From Comamonas testosteroni TK102 (GTDB lineage: Bacteria > Pseudomonadota > Gammaproteobacteria > Burkholderiales > Burkholderiaceae_C), in assembly GCF_000739375.1 (NCBI RefSeq), contig NZ_CP006704.1, positions 4,464,001 to 4,528,000 on the forward strand: a stretch of 64,000 nucleotides of DNA, written 5' to 3'. Positions 42,896 to 51,873 of this stretch are shown here, in pieces. The notes under the pieces were generated by a model. That model made no database searches, had not been told where the DNA came from, and saw only the letters and a program-made list of their open reading frames with translations. Position numbers and translations under genes: made by a program. The first letter of the stretch is position 1, and each line of letters starts with the position of its first letter.

Positions 42896-43632
42896 GCTCC
42901 TCACTGCTTGAGCGCCTGCACACCGCCTGGCTGAGCCTGGCCGAAGGCTCGCCCCTGCCCTGGCTGGTGCTGACCATGCTGGTCTATATGGCGGCCATGG
43001 CCATCTACCGAAAAAGCGGCAACCGCCCCCTGCTGATACCGGTGTTCACGGGCGTGGTCGTCATCGTCGCCATTCTGATGATCACGGGCACGCCTTATGC
43101 GACCTATCGCAGCGGCGTCTCCCTGCTGGGCCTGATGATAGGGCCGGCCACCGTGGCGCTGGCCATCCCGCTGTACGCCCAGCGCGAACGCATCAGCCAA
43201 CTGTGGCTGCCCATCAGCGTGGCACTGCTGGTGGGCTGTCTGGTCGCGCTGCTTTCAGCCCTGGGTATTGCCTGGGCTTTCGGCGGCTCTCAAGCCACGC
43301 TGATCGCCGTGGCCCCCAAGTCGGCCACCATTCCCATCGCCCTGCCCATGGCCGAGCGTTTTGGCGGAACACCCTCGCTGGCCGCCGTGGCCGTGGCCAT
43401 CACCGGCATCAGCGGCACCATGATGGCACCGCTGCTGTGCCGCGTCCTGCGTCTCAGGGACCCGGCGGTCCAGGGCTTTGCGATCGGGCTCACGGCCCAT
43501 GCCATTGGCACGGCACGCGCCATTCAGCTCAATCCCACGGCCGGTGCGTTCTCCGCCCTGGCCATGGGGCTGAACGGCGTGGCCACGGCCGTGCTGATGC
43601 CACTGGTGCTGGCCATTACCCCCTGGATTTAA
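42892..43632 (+). CDS. CidB/LrgB family membrane protein
   Basis: 246 residues with about seven to eight transmembrane helices. The core VAPKSATIPIALPMAERFGG and TGISGTMMAPLLCRVL segments are family hallmarks. LrgB partners LrgA; plant and bacterial relatives transport glycolate or pyruvate, so a carboxylate exporter is possible besides autolysis control. It ends 15 bases before a family B repeat. Confidence 0.92.
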   Translation: MSSSLLERLHTAWLSLAEGSPLPWLVLTMLVYMAAMAIYRKSGNRPLLIPVFTGVVVIVAILMITGTPYATYRSGVSLLGLMIGPATVALAIPLYAQRERISQLWLPISVALLVGCLVALLSALGIAWAFGGSQATLIAVAPKSATIPIALPMAERFGGTPSLAAVAVAITGISGTMMAPLLCRVLRLRDPAVQGFAIGLTAHAIGTARAIQLNPTAGAFSALAMGLNGVATAVLMPLVLAITPWI

Positions 43633-43637
43633 AAACA

Positions 43638-43680
43638 ATAGCTACCAGCGCTTTATACATAAGCGCTGAAAGCCATTTTC
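43638..43680. repeat. Dispersed repeat, family B (full copy)
   Basis: ATAGCTACCAGCGCTT, 7-base spacer, AAGCGCTGAAAGCC. Core arms AGCGCTT (43647-43653) and AAGCGCT (43661-43667). Between convergent lrgB-type and EamA genes, where it could serve as a terminator. Confidence 0.7.
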
Positions 43681-43681
43681 A

Positions 43682-44611
43682 CTAGGTTTTTCGCTCGCTG
43701 CGCCGGTAGGCTGCAAGCGCACCCAGAATCATGGCCATGCCCAGCCACTGCACCGGCTGCGGCCTGGCGCCAAACCAGAGCAGGTCCACCAGCAAGGCCA
43801 TGACGGGGTAGATGAAGGACAGACCGGCGATCGCCTGCGCCTGCAGTCTCTGAAATGCCGTGTACATCAATGTGTACATCCAGGCCGTATGCACCAAACC
43901 CAGCACCAGCACCGCACTCCAGGCCCTGGGGCCGAGGAGCGCCTGGTCGCGCAGTTCCCACACCCAGGGCAGCAAGCTCAGCGCTCCCGCCAGCATCTGC
44001 AGCATGGCAATCTGTGCCGGCGCGATCCGCTTGAGCCGCTGAGTGGCCAAAGTGGCCAAGGCATAAAGACCGGCCGCCAGCAGCGCCAGCCCAATACCCA
44101 GCAATTGCCCTTGCGATGCGCCCTGGCCAGCCAGTCCCAGCAAGCCGCTGCTCAGACCCACGCCAATCAAGGCCAAAACCAGCCAGGGCAGGCGATTGAG
44201 CGGCAGCGGCTCACGCTGAAGCAGGGCTGCCAGCAGCAACAGCAAAAAGGGCTGCACGTGATAGACCACCGTGGCGATGGCAATGCCGCTGTATTCATAG
44301 GCACGGAACAGGCACAGCCAATTGACGATGAGCGCTGCCGCGCCAAGCAACAGCCAGCCGCACTCGCGCCAGCTAAGCTGCGACCACTGTCCCGACCAGC
44401 CAACCCAGGCCGCCAGCCCCAGGCCACCAAGCAAACAGCGCAGCCACACTACCCACAGCACGGGCAGATCGCTTTCCACCACCAGCAGACCGATGGTGCC
44501 GGACAGCGCCATGGCCAGCACCATGCGCCAGGCACCACCAGACGGTGGCGCAGCGGCCAAAGCCGGCTTCGAAGCCAGCGTTTGCAAAGAGGAGGAAATC
44601 TGGGAAGTCAT
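43682..44611 (-). CDS. EamA (DMT) family exporter
   Basis: Ten-helix drug/metabolite transporter made of two EamA repeats (309 residues from the ATG at 44611). The first repeat ends with SGIAIATVVYHVQPFLLLLL and the second with the matching QAIAGLSFIYPVMALLVDLL. Likely exports amino acids or other metabolites; the substrate is unknown. The frame extends 6 codons upstream to a TTG, but the ATG is preferred. Divergent from a LysR gene across 87 bases, so that regulator probably controls it. Confidence 0.9.
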   Translation of the reverse strand: MTSQISSSLQTLASKPALAAAPPSGGAWRMVLAMALSGTIGLLVVESDLPVLWVVWLRCLLGGLGLAAWVGWSGQWSQLSWRECGWLLLGAAALIVNWLCLFRAYEYSGIAIATVVYHVQPFLLLLLAALLQREPLPLNRLPWLVLALIGVGLSSGLLGLAGQGASQGQLLGIGLALLAAGLYALATLATQRLKRIAPAQIAMLQMLAGALSLLPWVWELRDQALLGPRAWSAVLVLGLVHTAWMYTLMYTAFQRLQAQAIAGLSFIYPVMALLVDLLWFGARPQPVQWLGMAMILGALAAYRRSERKT

Positions 44612-44698
44612 GACGGCATCGTCCGTCAATCACATCCACGCATCAATACATCCTCATTCCACTTACTATTGCCTGTCAATCAACAATCAAGTCGACCC

Positions 44699-45652
44699 AT
44701 GAGCACAGAACCCGGCCTGCTCCCTGAAATGCTGGTTTTCGCCAAGGTGGTGGAGCTGCGCAGCTTTGCCGCCGCTTCGCGGCAACTGGATCTGACCACC
44801 TCGGCGGTCAGTCGCAGTGTGGGGCGGCTGGAAGCCCATTGGGGCGTGCAGTTGCTGCACCGCACGACCCGCTCCCTGTCCCTGACCGAGCTGGGTGCCG
44901 AGGTCTATGCTGCCTGCAGCCAGTTGGCGCAGACGGCCAGCGATATCCACGCCATTGCCGGCCATTACAGCGGCGTGCCGCGCGGCACGGTGCGGCTGAC
45001 GGCGCCGACCATTTTTGGTGAAATCTGGCTCAGTGCCCAGCTGCCAGCGCTGCGCCGCCAATGGCCGGAGCTGGAGATCGCCGTCAGTCTCAGCGACCAG
45101 ATGCAGGATCTGGCCCAGCAAGGTCTGGATCTGGCCATTCGCCTGACCCGCCCGGAACAGCTGCCACCCCATATGGTGGCGCGCGAGTTGCGCCAGGTGC
45201 GCTATATCGCCGTGGCCTCGCCAGCCTACCTCCAGGGTCTGCCCAAGCCGCCCGGCCATCCGCTGGAGTTGGGCCGCCAGCATGGCGTGGCATGCATCAC
45301 GCTGGGCTATGGCGACTTTCAGAGCCGGCTGCAATGGCTGCACGGCCAGGATCGCAGCCCGGCGCCTGCCGTGACCGAAGTCGCCGTTCACGCACCTTTG
45401 TCCATGGACAGCAGCACGGGCATCATCAATCTGGCGTTGCAGCACCAGGGCATAGGCCTGGTGGCAGACTTTGCCGCCCAGGCCGTGCTGCACAGCGGTG
45501 CGCTGATACAGGTTCTGCCCGACTGGCAGCTGACGGGCAATTACGCGCCGCGCACTGCCTATGCACTGTATATGCCTTCGCGTCACCTGCCACTCAAGGT
45601 GCGGGCGCTGATCGACCATCTGGTCGAGGCAGGCCGACGCCAGCGCTTCTGA
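44699..45652 (+). CDS. LysR-family regulator (CrgA/AphA-type group)
   Basis: 317 residues. Winged HTH at 10-68 (FAAASRQLDLTTSAVSRSVG), dimerisation helix and an effector-binding domain from about 95 (GTVRLTAPTIFGEIWLSAQL). I chose the ATG at 44699 because the HTH needs it; the very long open frame upstream runs antisense through the EamA gene. It is likely an autoregulated controller of the divergent EamA exporter. Confidence 0.92.
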   Translation: MSTEPGLLPEMLVFAKVVELRSFAAASRQLDLTTSAVSRSVGRLEAHWGVQLLHRTTRSLSLTELGAEVYAACSQLAQTASDIHAIAGHYSGVPRGTVRLTAPTIFGEIWLSAQLPALRRQWPELEIAVSLSDQMQDLAQQGLDLAIRLTRPEQLPPHMVARELRQVRYIAVASPAYLQGLPKPPGHPLELGRQHGVACITLGYGDFQSRLQWLHGQDRSPAPAVTEVAVHAPLSMDSSTGIINLALQHQGIGLVADFAAQAVLHSGALIQVLPDWQLTGNYAPRTAYALYMPSRHLPLKVRALIDHLVEAGRRQRF

Positions 45653-45685
45653 AGATCCGGCGCTGCCGTCCACACAGGGGGCAAG

Positions 45686-45755
45686 TTCTCCCCACCCAGG
45701 CACTACAAGCTTGTGGACAAGACTCGGCAGTGAGCGGGATAAGCAGATCAAGCCA
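45686..45755. repeat. Duplicated element, copy 1
   Basis: TTCTCCCCAC...CTACAAGCTTGTGGACAA (45703-45720), then CTCGGCA and GGATAAGCAGATCAAGCC. It contains the DnaA-box-like TGTGGACAA. Confidence 0.6.
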
Positions 45756-45880
45756 TTGTTTTCAAATGATTTTCAGGAACCCGCCCATTTTTTAGGCAAA
45801 CCACACCCTGCGGGACCCAGAACCCTCAAACTCTGCATTTCATAGCAGCTCAGGCAGGTCTGAATTGGGCTGCAGAGCAG

Positions 45881-45945
45881 TTCTCCCCAACAAATCGCTA
45901 CAAGCTTGTGGACAACCCCCGGCAACGCCCTGAATAAGCGAGTTA
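45881..45945. repeat. Duplicated element, copy 2
   Basis: TTCTCCCCAAC...CTACAAGCTTGTGGACAA, then CCCCGGCA and GAATAAGCGAGTTAAGTCC. About 195 bases from copy 1, same orientation and order of blocks. Confidence 0.6.
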
Positions 45946-46018
45946 AGTCCTTATCGGAACTGGATAATCCGAGCGCTGATTATTTTTTAATCAACACGCC
46001 ATCGGCATCACCAGGCTC

Positions 46019-46690
46019 TCAGCGCAGCGGCCCTTGCCAATCGGCGAGGCGATAGGCACTGTCCCAGAACAGCCATTCCAGCCGGGCCGCATCCTTGTAG
46101 GCTGCATGCATGGCCGCACGCGTGGTCTCGGTGGCCTCCTCGGCCAGGCGATCCACCGTGGCGCAGACGCCGCGCACTGCCGCGTGGAACTCCTCGCTGG
46201 CATAGGTATCCACCCAGGCCTGATATGGATTGTCTTTGGCCGAGCGCGCATGAATGTCGCGCCCCACCTCGGCGTAAATCCAGAAACAGGGCAGCAGCGC
46301 GGCCACGGCCACCGGGTAAGTGGCGCTCCAGGCCGTGGCCAGCAGATAGCTGGTGTAGTGATGGCAGGCCGGCGTCAGCGGCGTGGCCGCAAACTGCTCG
46401 GGCGTGATGCCGAAATCGCGCATGAAGCCGCCATGCAGGGCGCGCTCCACCACCACGGCCTCATTGGCGGCATTGGCAAACTGCACCACGCCTTCGGCGT
46501 TATCGGATTTGGCCGCCGCCACGGCCAGCGCGCGGCCATAGGCGACGAGGTAATGCGCATCCTGAATCATGTAGTGGCAAAAGCGCTCCCGACCCAGAGT
46601 GCCGGCCGCCAGCTCCTGGTTGAAGGGCAGCTCCAGGGTGCTTTGAAACAGCGCCTGGTTGGCACTCCACAGGCTTTGGCTGAAAGACAT
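46019..46690 (-). CDS. tenA: TenA-type thiaminase II / aminopyrimidine aminohydrolase
   Basis: Hydrolyses 4-amino-5-aminomethyl-2-methylpyrimidine to the hydroxymethyl form, salvaging thiamine breakdown products. In the 223-residue product the active-site residues fall at the same numbers as in the Bacillus enzyme: Asp44 (QDAHYL), Cys135 (LLPCFWIYAEVG) and Glu205 (RLEWLFWD). GGAGAG lies 7 bases before the chosen ATG. No other thi gene is adjacent and no THI-box is visible upstream in the right orientation. Confidence 0.93.
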   Translation of the reverse strand: MSFSQSLWSANQALFQSTLELPFNQELAAGTLGRERFCHYMIQDAHYLVAYGRALAVAAAKSDNAEGVVQFANAANEAVVVERALHGGFMRDFGITPEQFAATPLTPACHHYTSYLLATAWSATYPVAVAALLPCFWIYAEVGRDIHARSAKDNPYQAWVDTYASEEFHAAVRGVCATVDRLAEEATETTRAAMHAAYKDAARLEWLFWDSAYRLADWQGPLR

Positions 46691-46714
46691 GATTCGACTC
46701 TCCACTGCAAGAAT

Positions 46715-46740
46715 TCATAGCAGCCAGCGCTTTGCTGACT
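46715..46740. repeat. Dispersed repeat, family B (half copy)
   Basis: TCATAGCAGCCAGCGCTTTG: the left half of the family B element up to its first AGCGCTT arm, in the tenA leader. Confidence 0.45.
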
Positions 46741-46816
46741 GGGCAAGCAATCATTCTTGCTGAGATACATGCTTTGGCAGCCCAAATCCCGGCAGATATC
46801 CGGTCAAAGCTGTATT

Positions 46817-47782
46817 TCAAGGCTGGCGCTCTGGCTTGCGGCCAGCGGCTTCCTGCGCCTTGTGCTGCAGCCACTGACTGAACACCCGCAGCGCCGGCGA
46901 GGCTTGCGCCTCGGCCGCCAGCTCGGGCGTGACCAGATAGTAGGCGCGGTTGCCGCGCAGCGGCTGCGGGCAGGCGACGATGAGATCGCCACGTGCAATC
47001 TCCTGCTCGATCAGCATGGGCGGGATCAACGCCACGCCCAGCCCCTGGCTGGCGGCCACGGCCAGCATGGAGAACAGCTCAAGCCGCATGCCGTCGAGTG
47101 CCCGCGGCGCATCGACATGCATCGCGTCGAACCACTGGCGCCAGCCCTGCGGACGCGTGCTTTGCTGCAGCAGCGGCAGGCGCGCAATCACCTCGGGGCC
47201 CACCGGCAGCCAGGCACGGCCCGGATCGCGCTGCTGGGCCGTGGCCAGCAATTGCGGGCTGCACACGGGCACGACTTCTTCGTCCATCAGCCACTGCGCC
47301 TGCACGCCAGGCCAGCGTTCCACCTGCCCGGGCGTGCCCGCATAAAGAGCTGCATCGAACACGGTGTCGGCAAACAGAAAAGGCCGGGTCTGCACATCAA
47401 TGTGGACGGTGATATCGGGATGCTGCTGGGCCAGCTGCGGCAGGCGTGGCAGCAGCCAGCGGGTGGCAAAAGTAGGCACGGCCGCCAGATTGATGGGGCC
47501 GCCCTCGCCCTGGTGGCTCATCAGATCCAGGGTGTCACGCTCCAGCCCCTGCAGCCAGCGCCCGACCTGGGTGGCGTAATGCCGGCCCGCATCGGTGAGC
47601 AGCACGCCATGGCGCGTGCGCCTGAACAGGGCCAGCCCCAGAAACTCCTCCAGCGCAATGATCTGGCGCGAGACCGCGCTTTGCGTCAGCGACAGCTCCT
47701 GTGCGGCCTTGGTATAGCTGATATGGCGGGCAGCCGATTCGAAGCAGGCCAGGGCCTGGGTGGAGGGAAGCACTCTGCGCAT
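46817..47782 (-). CDS. LysR-family regulator (GcvA-like)
   Basis: 321 residues. N-terminal HTH (5-64, [20 protein letters not shown]) in the GcvA-like form starting [16 protein letters not shown]. The effector domain includes [18 protein letters not shown]. It diverges from glutaryl-CoA dehydrogenase across 197 bases, the arrangement of GcdR-type activators that respond to glutarate or glutaryl-CoA in Pseudomonas and Burkholderia. A/T-rich sequence with repeated AGATC/ATTC half-sites in the gap may contain its operator. Confidence 0.92.
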   Translation of the reverse strand: MRRVLPSTQALACFESAARHISYTKAAQELSLTQSAVSRQIIALEEFLGLALFRRTRHGVLLTDAGRHYATQVGRWLQGLERDTLDLMSHQGEGGPINLAAVPTFATRWLLPRLPQLAQQHPDITVHIDVQTRPFLFADTVFDAALYAGTPGQVERWPGVQAQWLMDEEVVPVCSPQLLATAQQRDPGRAWLPVGPEVIARLPLLQQSTRPQGWRQWFDAMHVDAPRALDGMRLELFSMLAVAASQGLGVALIPPMLIEQEIARGDLIVACPQPLRGNRAYYLVTPELAAEAQASPALRVFSQWLQHKAQEAAGRKPERQP

Positions 47783-47979
47783 ATTACGTATTCCTTGGAC
47801 GCATTCATAAAAAGCAGATCAAAGTCAAAATCAGATCTATTCGACTTATACATGCATTTTTCTCATCCATAGATGATTATTCATCGTTTGCCAGCCTCCA
47901 TTTCGGCCACCTAAGATGTGTGCAAGCACTCAGGCGAGAAAGCGCCTGCAGCCCGACACCTTGCATTCAGGAGACGAAC

Positions 47980-49173
47980 ATGGCCAATGGCTACCAGTGG
48001 GACGACTGCTTCCAGCTCGACCAGCAACTGACCGAAGACGAGCGCATGATCCGCGACGCCGCACGCGATTACTGCCAGGACAAGCTCAAGCCCCGCGTGC
48101 AAGCCATGTTCCGCAATGAATCGGTGGACATCAGCATCTTCCGCGAGATGGGCGAGCTGGGCCTTCTGGGCCCTACCATCCCCACGCAGTACGGCGGTGC
48201 AGGCCTGAACTATGTGAGCTACGGTCTGGTGGCGCGCGAGATCGAGCGCGTGGACTCCGGCTACCGCTCCATGGCCTCCGTGCAATCGTCCCTGGTGATG
48301 GTGCCCATCAACGAGTTCGGCACCGAAGCGCAGAAGATGAAATATCTGCCCAAGCTGGCCTCGGGCGAATTCATCGGCTGCTTCGGCCTGACCGAGCCCG
48401 ACCACGGCTCCGACCCCGGCTCCATGGCCACGCGCGCCTACAAGGTCGACGGCGGCTATCGCCTCAAGGGCAACAAGATGTGGATCACCAACAGCCCCGT
48501 GGCCGACGTGTTCGTGGTCTGGGCCAAGGAAGTGAGCGAGGACGGCACGGTGGGCCAGATCCGCGGCTTTGTGCTGGAAACGGGCATGAAGGGCCTGTCC
48601 GCCCCGGCCATCCACGGCAAGGTGGGTCTGCGCGCCTCCATTACCGGTGAAATCGTGATGGACGACGTGTTCTGCCCCGAAGAGAACGCCTTCCCCGATG
48701 TGCGCGGCCTCAAGGGCCCGTTCACCTGCCTGAACAGCGCCCGCTTCGGCATTGCCTGGGGCGCCCTGGGTGCGGCAGAAGACTGCTGGCACACCGCCCG
48801 CCAGTACACGCTGGACCGCAAACAGTTCGGCCGCCCCCTGGCCGCCAACCAGCTGATCCAGAAAAAGCTGGCCGATATGCAGACCGAAATCACGCTGGGA
48901 CTGCAAGCCGCGCTTCGCGTGGGCCGCATGAAGGACGAGCACCAGAACGTGATCGAGATCACCTCGCTGATCAAGCGCAACAACTGCGGCAAGTCGCTGG
49001 ACATCGCCCGTATGGCGCGTGACATGCTGGGCGGCAACGGCATCAGCGACGAGTTCGGCGTGGCCCGCCATCTGGTGAACCTCGAGGTGGTGAACACCTA
49101 CGAAGGCACGCACGATGTGCATGCGCTGATCCTGGGTCGTGCCCAGACCGGTATTGCGGCGTTTGCTAATTAA
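47980..49173 (+). CDS. gcdH: Glutaryl-CoA dehydrogenase
   Basis: FAD-dependent acyl-CoA dehydrogenase that oxidises and decarboxylates glutaryl-CoA to crotonyl-CoA in lysine, tryptophan and glutarate breakdown. The 397 residues show [35 protein letters not shown] and [18 protein letters not shown]. The catalytic base is Glu375 in [10 protein letters not shown]. The Arg of SGYRS contacting the substrate carboxylate is present. CAGGAG precedes the ATG. The CoA-transferase for glutarate activation follows. Confidence 0.96.
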   Translation: MANGYQWDDCFQLDQQLTEDERMIRDAARDYCQDKLKPRVQAMFRNESVDISIFREMGELGLLGPTIPTQYGGAGLNYVSYGLVAREIERVDSGYRSMASVQSSLVMVPINEFGTEAQKMKYLPKLASGEFIGCFGLTEPDHGSDPGSMATRAYKVDGGYRLKGNKMWITNSPVADVFVVWAKEVSEDGTVGQIRGFVLETGMKGLSAPAIHGKVGLRASITGEIVMDDVFCPEENAFPDVRGLKGPFTCLNSARFGIAWGALGAAEDCWHTARQYTLDRKQFGRPLAANQLIQKKLADMQTEITLGLQAALRVGRMKDEHQNVIEITSLIKRNNCGKSLDIARMARDMLGGNGISDEFGVARHLVNLEVVNTYEGTHDVHALILGRAQTGIAAFAN

Positions 49174-49265
49174 CTCCCCCTGAGCGGCTATGCCGCCGTC
49201 CCCCTCTCTGGCGCTTCGCGCCGGAGGGGGACGGGAACCTCGCTGCGGGACGGCCCTTGCTCGTT
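49174..49265. repeat. Dispersed intergenic repeat, family A (copy 3)
   Basis: CTCCCCCTGAGCGGCTATGCC after the gcdH stop, GCGCTTCGCGCCGGAGGGGGAC in the middle, and a diverged CGCTGCGGGACGGCCCTTGC tail. Confidence 0.75.
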
Positions 49266-49326
49266 CCCCTTGCGAAAGAGGCGGTGCCGGCCTCCAGCAA
49301 TAAAAGCCCTTTCGCTATCTATTTGT

Positions 49327-49404
49327 TAGCTTCTACCGCTTTATTTGCATGGGTTTTTGATAGTTTTTCTATCAAAATCCATACCAATAAAGCGCAAGAA
49401 GCTA
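49327..49404. repeat. 78-base near-perfect palindrome (family B related)
   Basis: TAGCTTCTACCGCTTTATT (49327-49345) pairs with AATAAAGCGCAAGAAGCTA (49386-49404) with two mismatches. Inside, TTTTGATAG pairs with CTATCAAAA around five T, and ATGG with CCAT. It ends 43 bases before the CoA-transferase ATG. Confidence 0.7.
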
Positions 49405-49446
49405 CTGTTTTCATAGTTTTTCACCCGGTTTCTGGACTTCTCCGAC

Positions 49447-50709
49447 ATGAATGCATCGACAACCACTCCCACCGGCGCGCTGGCAGGCCTCAAGGTGCTT
49501 GATCTGTCGCGCGTGCTGGCGGGTCCATGGGCCACGCAGATGCTGGCCGATCTGGGGGCCGATGTGATCAAGGTAGAGCGCCCTCTCGCCGGCGACGACA
49601 CACGCCACTGGGGGCCTCCGTTCCTCAGGGACGACGCGGGCAACGATACGCGCGAGGCCAGCTACTTCACGGCCTGCAACCGCAACAAGCGCAGCATCAC
49701 CGTGGACATGGCGCACCCCGAGGGCCGGGCGCTGCTGCAGCGCATGGCGCAAGAGGCCGATGTGGTGGTGGAGAACTTCAAGACCGGAGGACTCGCGCAA
49801 TACGGTCTGGACTATGAGAGTCTCAAGGTGCTGAACCCGCGCCTGGTGTACTGCTCCATCACGGGCTTCGGCCAGGACGGCCCCTATGCCGAACGCGCGG
49901 GCTATGACCTCATGGTGCAGGCCATGTGCGGCCTGATGAGCATCACCGGCCATGCCGATGGCGAGCCCGGCGGCGGCCCCTTGAAGGTGGGCGTGGCCGT
50001 GATCGATGTGTTCACGGGGCTGTATGCCAGCAATGCCATCCTGGCCGCGCTCAACGCCCGCGACAACGCGAGAAATGGCAGTGGCCAGGGTCAGTACATC
50101 GATATGGCGCTGCTGGATGTGGGCATGGCCGTGCTGGCCAACCAGGCCGCCGGCTTTCTGGCCACCGGCCAGGCGCCGGGCCGCGCCGGCAACACCCATC
50201 CCAGCCTGGCGCCGTATCAGGACTTCCCGACGCTGGACGGCAATGTGCTGCTGGCCATCGGCAATGACGGCCAGTTCGCGCGCTTTTGCGCAGCGATCGG
50301 CGAGGAAGCCTGGGCGCAGGATGCGCGCTTTGCCACCAATACCGCCCGCGTGCGCAACCGCGCGGCGCTGCTTGAGCTGATGAAGCCGCAGATGCGCCAG
50401 CGCAGCACCGCCGACTGGATTGCGCTGCTGGAGGACAAGGCCGTGCCCTGCGGGCCCATCAACACCATCGCCCAGGCTTTTGACGACCCGCAGGTCAAGG
50501 CCCGAGGCATACACAAGACATTGCCGTCGAGCGCGGGCCACGGCATCTCTGCCATGGCCACCGTGGCCAGCCCCATGCGGCTGTCCGCCACGCCCGTGAC
50601 CTACCGCAACGCACCGCCCGCACTGGGTCAGCACACTGACGAGGTGCTGCTGGAGTTGGGGCTGAGCCCTGCCGATCTGACGTTGTTGCGGGAGCGCGGC
50701 GCGATCTGA
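49447..50709 (+). CDS. CaiB/BaiF family CoA-transferase (probable succinyl-CoA:glutarate CoA-transferase)
   Basis: Family III CoA-transferase, 420 residues. LKVLDLSRVLAGPWATQMLA and DVIKVERPLAGDDTR are the N-terminal signature, and Asp154 in AGYDLMVQA is the expected catalytic aspartate that forms the acyl anhydride. NKRSITVDMAHPEG is also typical. Position after gcdH suggests it activates glutarate with succinyl-CoA, like human SUGCT; this is inference from context. The promoter region contains two repeats, so co-transcription with gcdH is uncertain. Confidence 0.9.
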   Translation: MNASTTTPTGALAGLKVLDLSRVLAGPWATQMLADLGADVIKVERPLAGDDTRHWGPPFLRDDAGNDTREASYFTACNRNKRSITVDMAHPEGRALLQRMAQEADVVVENFKTGGLAQYGLDYESLKVLNPRLVYCSITGFGQDGPYAERAGYDLMVQAMCGLMSITGHADGEPGGGPLKVGVAVIDVFTGLYASNAILAALNARDNARNGSGQGQYIDMALLDVGMAVLANQAAGFLATGQAPGRAGNTHPSLAPYQDFPTLDGNVLLAIGNDGQFARFCAAIGEEAWAQDARFATNTARVRNRAALLELMKPQMRQRSTADWIALLEDKAVPCGPINTIAQAFDDPQVKARGIHKTLPSSAGHGISAMATVASPMRLSATPVTYRNAPPALGQHTDEVLLELGLSPADLTLLRERGAI

Positions 50710-50782
50710 CACCCTTTTCACCTGGGCAGAGCACGGCATAGATCGGTGCCTGCCTTTCACACATCACACCAAGGAGACAAAC

Positions 50783-51751
50783 ATGTTCAAGTTCACCGCC
50801 ACCGTCGTGGCCGCCCTCGCCGTTTGCGGCGCAGCCCAGGCGCAGAGCAACTACCCCAACAAGCCCATCAGACTGCTGGTGCCCTTTGCCGCCGGCGGCA
50901 CGACCGACCTGATTGCCCGCATCATTGCCGAGCCTCTGAGCCGTGAACTGGGCCAGTCCGTGGTGGTGGAAAACAAGGGCGGCGGCGGCGGCAGCATCGG
51001 CGCCTCCGAAACCGCGCGCGCGGCCCCCGATGGCTACAACCTCGGCATTGCCACCGTCTCCACCACGGCGACCAATCCGGCCATCAACCCCAAGATTCCC
51101 TACAACGTGGCCACCGACTTCACGCCCATCGTGAACATTGCCGCCACGCCCAACATCATTGCGGCCAACCCAAAGTTCGCCGGCAAGGACTACAAGAGCT
51201 TCCTGGCCGAGATCAAGAACCATCCCGCCAAGTACTCATACGCATCGCCCGGCCTGGGCTCCATCACCCACCTGATGATGGAAATGTTCAAGCTGGAAAC
51301 CAAGACCGAGATGACCCACGTGCCCTACCGTGGCTCGGGCCCTGCGCTCAACGACACCGTGGCCGGTCAGGTGCCGCTGATTTTCGACAACCTGCCCTCC
51401 ACTCTGCCCTTTGTGAAGGAAAAGCGTCTCACGGCCCTGGTCGTCGCCGCTCCGCAGCGCATTGCAGCCCTGCCTGATGTGCCGACCTTCAAGGAAGTCG
51501 GCCTGCCCCAGGTCAACCGCATGGCGTACTACGGCATCGTCGGCCCCAAGAACCTGCCCAAGGACGTCGTGGCCAAGATCAACGCGGCCGTGCGCAAGGC
51601 CGTGCAGGACCCCAACGTGAAGAAGCGCATCGAGGAAAGCGGCTCCATCATCATGGCCGACACCCCCGAAGCCTTTGCCAAGCAGATGGCCGAAGAGCTG
51701 GCCGTCTACAAGAACGTGGTGCAAAAGCAGAACCTGAAGATGGACGAGTAA
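50783..51751 (+). CDS. Bug/TctC-type periplasmic solute-binding protein
   Basis: 322-residue periplasmic binding protein of the tripartite tricarboxylate family. Signal peptide cut after about residue 21 (AAQA). Hallmarks: KPIRLLVPFAAGGTTDLIAR, VENKGGGGGSIGA and YRGSGPALNDTVAGQVPLIF. No TctA or TctB membrane genes are near, as usual for the expanded Bug family in Burkholderiales. It directly follows the CoA-transferase (73 bases), so its ligand might be glutarate or another dicarboxylate. AAGGAGACAAAC precedes the ATG. Confidence 0.92.
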   Translation: MFKFTATVVAALAVCGAAQAQSNYPNKPIRLLVPFAAGGTTDLIARIIAEPLSRELGQSVVVENKGGGGGSIGASETARAAPDGYNLGIATVSTTATNPAINPKIPYNVATDFTPIVNIAATPNIIAANPKFAGKDYKSFLAEIKNHPAKYSYASPGLGSITHLMMEMFKLETKTEMTHVPYRGSGPALNDTVAGQVPLIFDNLPSTLPFVKEKRLTALVVAAPQRIAALPDVPTFKEVGLPQVNRMAYYGIVGPKNLPKDVVAKINAAVRKAVQDPNVKKRIEESGSIIMADTPEAFAKQMAEELAVYKNVVQKQNLKMDE

Positions 51752-51770
51752 GCGTCTTCGGCACATGAAA

Positions 51771-51806
51771 AAAAGTCCTCGCCGGCACATACCGGCGAGG
51801 ACTTTT
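51771..51806. terminator. Bidirectional terminator Bug/porin
   Basis: Perfect 15-bp arms AAAAGTCCTCGCCGG (51771-51785) and CCGGCGAGGACTTTT (51792-51806). Confidence 0.9.
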
Positions 51807-51873
51807 TCTTGGCCCCGCCTCATGCACAAGCCAGGTGCTCATGCATGAAACTGGTGCAATGCAAGACCTGTTC

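Larger units (their letters stand above)
45653..46018. other. 366-bp intergenic stretch with a duplicated element
   Basis: No gene. Holds two imperfect copies of a roughly 65-base element (45686-45755 and 45881-45945). Confidence 0.6.

Noticed and set aside
46691..46816. CTGAGA near tenA as a possible TPP riboswitch
   Set aside because: The motif is on the strand opposite to the tenA mRNA, and the other conserved parts of a THI-box are missing.
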